From: an uncultured Clostridia bacterium
GTDB lineage: Bacteria; Bacillota; Clostridia; Christensenellales; Borkfalkiaceae
NCBI GenBank assembly: GCA_944369635.1
Contig: CALVXL010000102.1
Span: 1-7,201, forward strand
DNA: 7,201 nucleotides
Direction of reading: 5' to 3'
Position 1 is the stretch's first letter. Each line of letters starts with the position of its first letter. Of this stretch, positions 1 through 5,093 are shown piece by piece. The notes under the pieces are model-generated. The model was not told the DNA's origin. It worked only from the letters and a program-made list of their open reading frames with translations, and did no database searches. The translations under genes were made by a program, and so were the position numbers.

Positions 1-155
1 TCTTTTTAATTTATTTCCCAATATTCTCATTATTAAAATTTGCCTTTTCCTTCCCTTTTATCTTCAAATCTTTTAAAGCGCGTATTCTTAGAAGTTTTTC
101 AATGCTTTTTTCTTTAAATTTATAAAAAATGGAAGGTGAGCGAGTTTCTGTTGAA

Positions 156-176
156 TGCGCGAAAGCGTTTCGCGCA
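156..176. repeat. Perfect 9-bp inverted repeat, GCG loop
   Basis: TGCGCGAAA at 156-164 pairs exactly with TTTCGCGCA at 168-176 across a 3-nt GCG loop. Neither strand has a T-run after the stem, so it is not a standard intrinsic terminator. It could be an operator-like dyad, an RNA hairpin from an unseen transcript, or chance. Confidence 0.5.
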
Positions 177-215
177 AGGGTCGCGTAAGGGTTTCGTCTT
201 CTGTTTTTAAATGGC

Positions 216-234
216 AATACTTTCGGTATTTTTT
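216..234 (+). terminator. Weak terminator-like hairpin
   Basis: AATAC (216-220) pairs with GTATT (226-230) around TTTCG, and the T-run extends from 229 to 234. The stem has only 5 bp and is AT-rich, so termination would be inefficient. It could end a rightward transcript entering from the left edge. Confidence 0.25.
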
Positions 235-331
235 GCAATAGCTTGTTTATGCTGAAGAAGGAAAGCTTTTTATCAACCGATCGGACGGCAATACGGAATA
301 CTTGTCTTCGTATGGGCGGGGATAAGCCCGC

Positions 332-360
332 TTGACGAAACGCACGATATATGTTATGAT
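332..360 (+). promoter_or_regulatory. Sigma-A promoter of cls, extended -10
   Basis: The -35 box TTGACG (332-337) is followed by an exact 17-nt spacer and the -10 box TATGAT (355-360). The -10 is extended by TG at 352-353. Transcription should start near 367. Because the -35 box coincides with a TTG codon in frame with cls, this promoter shows that the longest open frame (TTG at 332) cannot be the translated gene. Transcripts would begin downstream of that codon. Confidence 0.8.
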
Positions 361-370
361 TATGTTGATT

Positions 371-405
371 TGCGCCGCGGCTCCGTATAAACGTGCCGCG
401 GCGCA
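371..405 (+). promoter_or_regulatory. GC-rich 5'-UTR stem-loop of cls
   Basis: TGCGCCGCGGC (371-381) pairs perfectly with GCCGCGGCGCA (395-405). Inside the 13-nt loop, CGT (384-386) can also pair with ACG (391-393) around ATAA. The hairpin would begin about 4 nt after the predicted transcription start and lies some 55 nt before the ribosome binding site. No T-run follows, so it is not an intrinsic terminator. It may protect the 5' end of the mRNA, bind a regulator, or act as an operator in DNA form. Structure confidence is high; function is unknown. Confidence 0.7.
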
Positions 406-472
406 GGCGGAAACCGTCGAGGCGCAGAAAAATGCACGTCGGTTTTTCGGATCAACGGTGCGGAGCAGGCAG

Positions 473-2002
473 ATGAAGAAGTTTTTTAAATTGATTTTCG
501 GCAGACTGACGATCATCGCTTTGGCGATCATTTTACAGTTTTTATTATTCGTATGGTGGGTGACGGACGCTTCGTTGCAGTATAACTGGCTGTATATTAT
601 CAACGTAGTGCTTGGAATTCTGGTTTTTTTAAATATCGTCAACCGCAAAATGAATACCGAAAGCAAACTCACATGGGTTGCGGTCGTACTCCTGATGCCC
701 GTTTTCGGTTTTCTGGCTTACGTGATGTTTTCCGAAAGCCGTCTTTCGCCTAAACAGCGCAGGGTCTATCGCGACATCCATTACGTTACGGAAGATTGCC
801 TCGATTATTTTTTTGCGCGTTCGGGTGGAAAACTGCCCGATACGGGGGAATACCTCGGGCAAAACGTGTATATCAAAAATCTCAACAATTTGCCGTCCTA
901 TACGAATACGCAAACCAAGTATTTTCCGTGGGGCGCGGATTTCTGGAACGCTTTGAAAGAGGAACTGAAAAAAGCCGAAAAGTTCATCTTTATGGAATAC
1001 TTTATCATAGAGGAAGGGGAAATGTGGAATTCCGTGCTCGAAATTCTTGCCGAAAAAGCGGCTTCGGGCGTGGAAGTGCGCTTTATGTACGACGATATCG
1101 GTTCGATTTCCAAAGTTCCCGCGCGATATTATAAAAAAATGCAGAAAATGGGGATCAAGGCGCTTCGTTTTAATCCCTTCCGGCCGATTCTTACGGGTAT
1201 TCACAATAACCGCGATCACAGGAAGATCACCGTCATTGACGGCATTATAGGCTTTATCGGCGGCGTAAATCTGGCAAACGAATACATCAACATCGATTCC
1301 CCTTACGGCATATGGAAAGATTCCGCCGTCATGCTGAAAGGCGACGCGGTGCGGTCGCTGACCGTCAATTTTTTACAGATGTACGGCATGCAGGCGGAAT
1401 GTACGGAGGAGTTCGCGCCCTATCTTTCGGCGGAAACGGACGTGGAAGACGACGGGGTGGTACAGCCTTTTGTGGACGGGCCGAAACCCGTTTACGACGA
1501 TTATGTGGCGAAAAACGTCTATCTTAACCTCATCAATTCGGCAAAAAAATATCTTTACATCACTACGCCTTATCTCATTCCCGACGGGGAAATCATAAAC
1601 GCTTTGCAGCTGGCGGCAAAGCGCGGCGCGGACGTTCGTATCATCACGCCGCAGATTCCCGATAAAAAACTGGTTTTTGACATTACGCGTTCCAACTATA
1701 AACGGCTGATGGATTACGGGGTGAAGATTTACGAGTTCAAAGACGGGTTCATTCACGCGAAAAACATGCTTGCCGACGATAACGTCGGCATTGTGGGAAC
1801 GATCAATCTCGATTACCGCAGTCTGATGCATCATTATGAATGCGGGGTATGGATGTATAAAACTTCCGCATTGAAATCGATGAAAGAAGATTTTGAAAAG
1901 ACTTTTTCCGAAAGCGTTCTTCAGGACGAAAAGAGCATAAAAATGGGCGTTGTAAAGAGATTGTTCTGCGGCGTGTGCGCCATTTTTGCGCCGTTACTCT
2001 GA
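473..2002 (+). CDS. cls: Cardiolipin synthase (PLD superfamily)
   Basis: This 509-aa membrane enzyme is predicted to condense two phosphatidylglycerol molecules into cardiolipin and glycerol. Three hydrophobic segments lie near residues 12-30, 38-56 and 66-86; the last two match the PLDc_N domain. Two phospholipase-D HKD motifs follow. The first is HRKITVID at residues 249-256, then G. The second is HAKNMLAD at 428-435, followed by GTINLDYRS. Both have intact His, Lys and Asp. Length suits bacterial Cls (about 480-510 aa). I choose ATG 473 because GGAG at 462-465 sits 7 nt upstream and the first transmembrane segment starts soon after. A longer frame opens at TTG 332, but that codon is the -35 box of the promoter. 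The gene appears monocistronic, with a structured leader of about 105 nt. Family assignment is firm; the exact phospholipid substrate is inferred. Confidence 0.93.
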   Translation: MKKFFKLIFGRLTIIALAIILQFLLFVWWVTDASLQYNWLYIINVVLGILVFLNIVNRKMNTESKLTWVAVVLLMPVFGFLAYVMFSESRLSPKQRRVYRDIHYVTEDCLDYFFARSGGKLPDTGEYLGQNVYIKNLNNLPSYTNTQTKYFPWGADFWNALKEELKKAEKFIFMEYFIIEEGEMWNSVLEILAEKAASGVEVRFMYDDIGSISKVPARYYKKMQKMGIKALRFNPFRPILTGIHNNRDHRKITVIDGIIGFIGGVNLANEYINIDSPYGIWKDSAVMLKGDAVRSLTVNFLQMYGMQAECTEEFAPYLSAETDVEDDGVVQPFVDGPKPVYDDYVAKNVYLNLINSAKKYLYITTPYLIPDGEIINALQLAAKRGADVRIITPQIPDKKLVFDITRSNYKRLMDYGVKIYEFKDGFIHAKNMLADDNVGIVGTINLDYRSLMHHYECGVWMYKTSALKSMKEDFEKTFSESVLQDEKSIKMGVVKRLFCGVCAIFAPLL

Positions 2003-2036
2003 TTTTTTAACCCTTCCGCTCGGCGATCCTGTCGGT

Positions 2037-2066
2037 CGTAAGGCTTTCGAAGGGAAAAGCCGTACG
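2037..2066. repeat. Imperfect inverted repeat after cls
   Basis: CGTA-A-GGCTTT (2037-2047) pairs with AAAGCC-G-TACG (2056-2066), a 10-bp stem with one A/G mismatch and an 8-nt loop. It starts 35 nt past the cls stop codon. No T-run follows, so it is not a classic terminator. It may stabilise the 3' end of the cls mRNA or be an operator. I see no clear promoter for the next gene in this 199-nt gap. Confidence 0.4.
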
Positions 2067-2201
2067 CCGCGGAAAAGATAGAAATAAATGCTGAAACGCC
2101 GATTCGGAACGGAAAACGCTGAAGCCTCTACGGGGAAAATTTCTTAATTCCCGCGGCAGAAAAAGCATTCAGATTGATACAGATTAAAGTTAGGGGAAAA
2201 G

Positions 2202-3446
2202 ATGGAAAAACTTGCTCAAATGGATTTATCCGCGCTCGCGGAACACAAGTTTGCATGTCTGTGCGGAAAAAACCATGCCGCAAAAGCGCATGTGCTTTAC
2301 GGCGACGCGTCGGAATCGCTCAAAGCGGTTTTGGAAAAGATTGCGCCGATGTCGAAAGCCGCGCTCCTTTGCACGAGAGATGCGTTTTATGCCGAAGGAG
2401 AAAGATGGATGCGCGCCGTGCGGAACGCCGGCGCGACGCCGCTCAACGTGATATTGGCAAAGAAATTCGATAACGCCCTGGAAAATATCGGCGGGTTGTT
2501 TTCCCTTCCCGACGACGTGAGGGCGGTCATCGTCTTTGAAAGCGCGCTGTACGATGTGGCCTCGTACTTTTCGGCGCTCAAAAATCTGCCCGCCGTCTAT
2601 ATTGCGCGGTCGGCTGAGGCGGAGAATATGCTTTCTCCCGTGGTTTTTCTCAAAATCAGAAGGAAAACGGAATTTATTTACGCGGATAACGAAAAATATG
2701 TTCTGATAGATCCCGCGTCAATTACCGCGGGAAAGTCCGCCGCCGCGGCGTTTGCGTCGCTTTCTTCCGCAATCGTCTCGCTCATCGATTACAGGGTGCG
2801 CGGCGTTTTTACGGGGGAATATTGCAGCGAAAGTTACAATCTTGCGCGCGCGGCGATATCTTCCGCCGTCAATGCCGCCGCTTCGGAAAACGCGCCTCTT
2901 GAACTTTTGGAAGCGCGGATCCGCCTTGCCGTTGCGGAAACGTATACCGACGGAAAGATTTTGCGCGGCGGGGAAAATGCCGTGGCGGAATTTCTCGAGG
3001 CGGCAGGAAAAGCTCCGTTTTCTTTTGCAGAGCGGAAATTTTTCGCCGCGCTGAAACTGATCGATATTTATCACGCGTTTTTTTCCTTGCCGCACGGCAA
3101 AGACATGCGCGTACCTGATTACGTGTGCCGCGCAAAGGAAGTTGCGGCGGCGACGGGGGCAAAGGAAAGCGTCGTTTTGGAAGGGATATTGAAAACCGCC
3201 GCGGCGGTAAGCGACGAGCGCGTAAAGGAAACGGGAGCCCAACTGCTTTTCGAGATCGAAGCGCTGAAAAATCTGACGGGAAAATTTGCTGCCACGTATT
3301 ATGCGCTCGGCGGAAATAAGGAACTGTTTAAGAATTATGCGCCCGAAGAAGTGCGGCGCGCCGTCTTTTATGCGCCCGATCTGCCCGAAACCTTTTCCGT
3401 CCTCACGCTCATGCGGGAAAGCGGCGCGCTGGAATATCTATTGTGA
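2202..3446 (+). CDS. Degenerate G1P-dehydrogenase-like protein, likely pseudoenzyme
   Basis: This soluble 414-aa protein has the layout of the AraM/EgsA-type sn-glycerol-1-phosphate dehydrogenase branch of the iron-containing alcohol dehydrogenase superfamily. It opens with the typical CxCGxxH signature (CLCGKNH, residues 19-25) and ends with a PETFSVLTLMRESGALEYL segment resembling the family's RxRYTxLxL C-terminus. Key sites look lost when aligned from memory. The GGG(S/T)xxD nucleotide motif reads FESALYD (112-118). The region of the Asp metal ligand reads SAEAENMLSP (137-146). The two His-ligand regions read GGENAVAE (256-263) and FSFAERKFF (273-281). Activity as a normal NAD(P)/metal dehydrogenase is therefore doubtful. 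The frame is long and uninterrupted, so it is not an obvious pseudogene. The start ATG has AGGGGA (2192-2197) just upstream. Family placement is moderately sure; function is unknown. Confidence 0.6.
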   Translation: MEKLAQMDLSALAEHKFACLCGKNHAAKAHVLYGDASESLKAVLEKIAPMSKAALLCTRDAFYAEGERWMRAVRNAGATPLNVILAKKFDNALENIGGLFSLPDDVRAVIVFESALYDVASYFSALKNLPAVYIARSAEAENMLSPVVFLKIRRKTEFIYADNEKYVLIDPASITAGKSAAAAFASLSSAIVSLIDYRVRGVFTGEYCSESYNLARAAISSAVNAAASENAPLELLEARIRLAVAETYTDGKILRGGENAVAEFLEAAGKAPFSFAERKFFAALKLIDIYHAFFSLPHGKDMRVPDYVCRAKEVAAATGAKESVVLEGILKTAAAVSDERVKETGAQLLFEIEALKNLTGKFAATYYALGGNKELFKNYAPEEVRRAVFYAPDLPETFSVLTLMRESGALEYLL

Positions 3447-3770
3447 TGCGGCGCAAGCGCTAAAATATCTGAGATCGGAGAATTTTTCGCCGAAGACGGA
3501 TAAAGGAGGCGGCATACTGCAAAGAATCCGACTGAGTGAAATCAATTCCGCCTGCGTGAGATTTGAAAAAACAAGGGGAATTATTTAAGGGAAATACGGA
3601 AAGTTTATGACGAAGCGAACCCTCGCCGCGGCGGAAAACTACTGATATTTCAGATAAAAGACGAATCTATATTCGGTGATTTTAAAACTTTTAAAAATTA
3701 AGCGCAGGCAGGGCGAAACAGAAAAAATTCAAAAAAAATAAAATTTACGGTATAAACTTTTTTTTATCGG
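3447..3770. other. Long gap with no supported gene
   Basis: No open frame here has a credible start and domain. It contains a near-perfect ribosome-binding-like AAAGGAGG (3502-3509) that is not followed by ATG, GTG or TTG at usable spacing. A CTG 7 nt downstream would give only 23 codons, ending at 3588. A 12-codon ATG frame lies at 3607-3645. There is also a 10-base CGCCGCGGCG palindrome (3624-3633). The last 110 bases become very AT-rich and hold a weak promoter candidate. Given the hairpin at its end, the stretch could be a regulatory leader or an unannotated small RNA. Confidence 0.5.
3728..3756 (+). promoter_or_regulatory. Weak promoter candidate before 3813 gene
   Basis: TTCAAA (3728-3733), a 17-nt spacer and TATAAA (3751-3756) make a plausible sigma-A promoter with A-rich DNA upstream that could act as an UP element. 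The start site would fall near 3763, giving a leader of about 50 nt made mostly of the 3776-3804 hairpin. The -35 box is poor, and the AT-rich context makes chance matches likely. Confidence 0.35.
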
Positions 3771-3775
3771 TCAAC

Positions 3776-3809
3776 AATCCTTCACGTAGACGCGTCGAAG
3801 GATTTTTTT
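3776..3809 (+). terminator. Terminator-like hairpin overlapping an RBS
   Basis: AATCCTTC (3776-3783) pairs perfectly with GAAGGATT (3797-3804). ACG (3784-3786) and CGT (3793-3795) can extend the stem, leaving a 6-nt loop and one bulged C. The T-run covers 3803-3809, which gives the form of an intrinsic terminator. The next start codon is at 3813, and the only ribosome-binding-like sequence for it, AAGGA (3798-3802), is inside the 3' arm. The element could attenuate transcription, hide the ribosome binding site, or do both. It may instead simply end an upstream transcript. Confidence 0.65.
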
Positions 3810-3812
3810 ATT

Positions 3813-4238
3813 ATGGAAAACGACAAAAAGATATGGAAAAAAATGTACATATTGTGGCTGGGGCTTCTGCTGGCGGCGCTTTTGATGTTTTATAACAATC
3901 AGCCGATCTTTAAAGATTACGCCGAAAAAAGCACCGCGTACACCGTGCGGGAAGCTTCGCAGGAAGGCGTGCAATATGCCTGTTTCGAGATCGTGAACGC
4001 CAAAATCGGCGAGAGCTGTTCCCTCGCGGCGGAAGATTTTTCCCTTGCGGAATGTATAAAATATTTTCAAGCGGAAATAATCTTTACCGAAACGGCGGGA
4101 AGCGTGACGAATTATTATCTGTATTCGCCCGTTATCCGCCGGACAAAAACGCTGCGCGGCGAAAAAATCAATCTTCACGTTGCCTTCGATAACGGGCGCG
4201 TGGTAATGGGCAGCCCGCTCATTTATGGCGGGTATTAA
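3813..4238 (+). CDS. Small membrane-anchored protein, unknown function
   Basis: I do not recognise this 141-aa protein with confidence. It has a short basic N-terminus (residues 1-10), one hydrophobic segment (about 11-27) without a signal-peptidase or lipobox site, and an outward domain of about 110 residues. This fits a type II membrane protein. The domain has three cysteines (57, 69, 81) and ends in a conserved-looking RGEKINLHVAFDNG segment followed by GSPLIYGGY. That tail faintly recalls YwmB-type proteins, but the protein is only about half their length. The gene lies 42 nt before the M23 gene and probably shares its mRNA and terminator, so a partner role with that protein is plausible. 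ATG 3813 is chosen for the basic N-terminus and an AAGGA at suitable aligned spacing; ATG 3843 (residue 11) is the alternative. The frame is good; the function is unknown. Confidence 0.7.
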   Translation: MENDKKIWKKMYILWLGLLLAALLMFYNNQPIFKDYAEKSTAYTVREASQEGVQYACFEIVNAKIGESCSLAAEDFSLAECIKYFQAEIIFTETAGSVTNYYLYSPVIRRTKTLRGEKINLHVAFDNGRVVMGSPLIYGGY

Positions 4239-4270
4239 AACAAAAATTCAAAATACATAAAGTCAATATT

Positions 4271-4275
4271 GGAGG
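4271..4275 (+). promoter_or_regulatory. Ribosome binding site of M23 gene
   Basis: GGAGG lies 5 nt before ATG 4281. A longer frame opens at TTG 4269, but that codon overlaps this site and could not use it, so the site fixes the start at 4281. Confidence 0.85.
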
Positions 4276-4280
4276 AATTT

Positions 4281-4916
4281 ATGAAAAGCAACAATAAGTT
4301 TTTACTGTTTCTGAGGAAAAACGCGTTTTATTTCGTGTTGGGGTTCTGTATTCTGGCGGTGGCGTTGTCCATAACGATAGTATTGGTGCTTGGCAAGGAT
4401 ACGAAAACGCCCGTGAACAGCGGCGAAAAGCCGCCCGTGGTCGATCCCGGCGGAGACGACGAGGATAAGGACGACGAGGACGATGCCCCGACGGTGGAAG
4501 AAGTAGTTTTCACCATGCCCGTTAACGGCGAAGTGTTGCGCCATTATTCGGAAGAACCCGTTTTCAACGGCACGCTCAATCTGTTTACGGCGCACCTCGC
4601 AATGGACTTTACGGCGGCGGAAGGCAGTGAAGTGTATGCGGTGTATGACGGCAAAGTGGAAAGCGTTACTGCCAACAACCTGATGGGCACAAAGATCGTC
4701 ATCGATCACGGCAACGGTCTGAAAAGCATTTATTATTCTCTGGAAGACGGCGACGGCGTGACCGTCGGCCAGCAGGTGAAAAAGGGCGACGTCATCGCGC
4801 ACGTTTCGACGACGTATCTTGAAGAACTCAACGACGGCGCGCACCTGCACTTCGAAGTGGAGGAGAACGGAAAACTCATTAACCCGATGACCTATCTCGA
4901 ACTCATCGAAAAATAA
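4281..4916 (+). CDS. SpoIIQ-like M23 (LytM) membrane protein
   Basis: This 211-aa protein has one transmembrane segment (about 15-37), a very acidic low-complexity linker (about 55-70) and a C-terminal LytM/M23 domain (about 78-207). M23 proteins bind zinc and cut peptidoglycan cross-bridges; SpoIIQ instead joins SpoIIIAH across the forespore septum during engulfment. Zinc motif 1 is intact as HLAMD (H105, D109) and motif 2 as HLH (H188, H190). The histidine that active LytM enzymes carry in a Y-x-H-L segment is replaced by serine (YYSL, S153). SpoIIQ proteins are also altered at that position. The tail VEENGKLINPMTYL fits the SpoIIQ style. It probably shares an operon with the small membrane gene upstream and ends at the terminator that follows. 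M23 fold is firm; the SpoIIQ role is likely but unproven, since no other sporulation gene is visible. Confidence 0.85.
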   Translation: MKSNNKFLLFLRKNAFYFVLGFCILAVALSITIVLVLGKDTKTPVNSGEKPPVVDPGGDDEDKDDEDDAPTVEEVVFTMPVNGEVLRHYSEEPVFNGTLNLFTAHLAMDFTAAEGSEVYAVYDGKVESVTANNLMGTKIVIDHGNGLKSIYYSLEDGDGVTVGQQVKKGDVIAHVSTTYLEELNDGAHLHFEVEENGKLINPMTYLELIEK

Positions 4917-4933
4917 AATCTGCGATTTGTGCG

Positions 4934-4968
4934 AAAAGCACCGCTTGACGGCGGTGTTTTTCTTTTTT
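4934..4968 (+). terminator. Intrinsic terminator after M23 gene
   Basis: CACCGC (4939-4944) pairs with GCGGTG (4951-4956) around a 6-nt loop. A G-T pair and flanking A-T pairs can lengthen the stem. TTTTT (4957-4961), C and TTTTTT (4963-4968) follow. It starts 18 nt past the M23 stop codon. It also lies inside the longer open frame of the next gene (GTG 4929), which argues against that upstream start. Confidence 0.88.
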
Positions 4969-5081
4969 GCGGAAAACTTTTTTCAATAGAGAATATTTGC
5001 AGGGACATGCCGAATAGACTGAATTGTACAAGTATCTCCGTGCGGCGGGAAGATCTTCTCCGCTTGGGAAAAAGAAAAAAA

Positions 5082-5087
5082 GAGGTG
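5082..5087 (+). promoter_or_regulatory. Ribosome binding site of M1 peptidase
   Basis: GAGGTG matches the anti-Shine-Dalgarno complement and ends 6 nt before ATG 5094. It selects this start over the upstream GTG at 4929. Confidence 0.75.
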
Positions 5088-5093
5088 TGTCTG

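Larger units (their letters stand above)
1..331. other. Gene-free upstream region, AT-rich
   Basis: I see no convincing gene here. The first 130 bases are AT-rich and pyrimidine-rich on the + strand. An open frame on the - strand (238 down to 11) begins at TTG, has no ribosome binding site and encodes a lysine/arginine-rich sequence with no recognisable domain, so I do not call it. The region contains a perfect hairpin at 156-176, a weak terminator-like hairpin at 216-234, and a short GC hairpin at 316-331 just before the cls promoter. It probably separates a gene beyond the left edge from cls. Confidence 0.6.

Noticed and set aside
11..238. 75-codon open frame on the - strand
   Set aside because: It starts with TTG, has no ribosome binding site, and encodes a low-complexity basic sequence with no domain; it also spans hairpin DNA.
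247..1219. Two long - strand frames antisense to cls
   Set aside because: They mirror the codon pattern of the cardiolipin synthase gene, show no family motifs, and lack ribosome binding sites.
2718..3242. 174-codon - strand frame inside the dehydrogenase-like gene
   Set aside because: It is Arg-rich and patternless, as expected for the complement of an alanine-rich GC-biased gene.
3607..3645. 12-codon ATG frame (MTKRTLAAAENY)
   Set aside because: It is too short and has only a weak GGAAAG upstream; its likeness to the sequence at 332 (MTKRT) is probably chance.
4929..5093. N-terminal extension of the M1 peptidase from GTG 4929
   Set aside because: It runs through an intrinsic terminator and precedes a clear lipoprotein signal peptide with its own ribosome binding site at 5082-5087.
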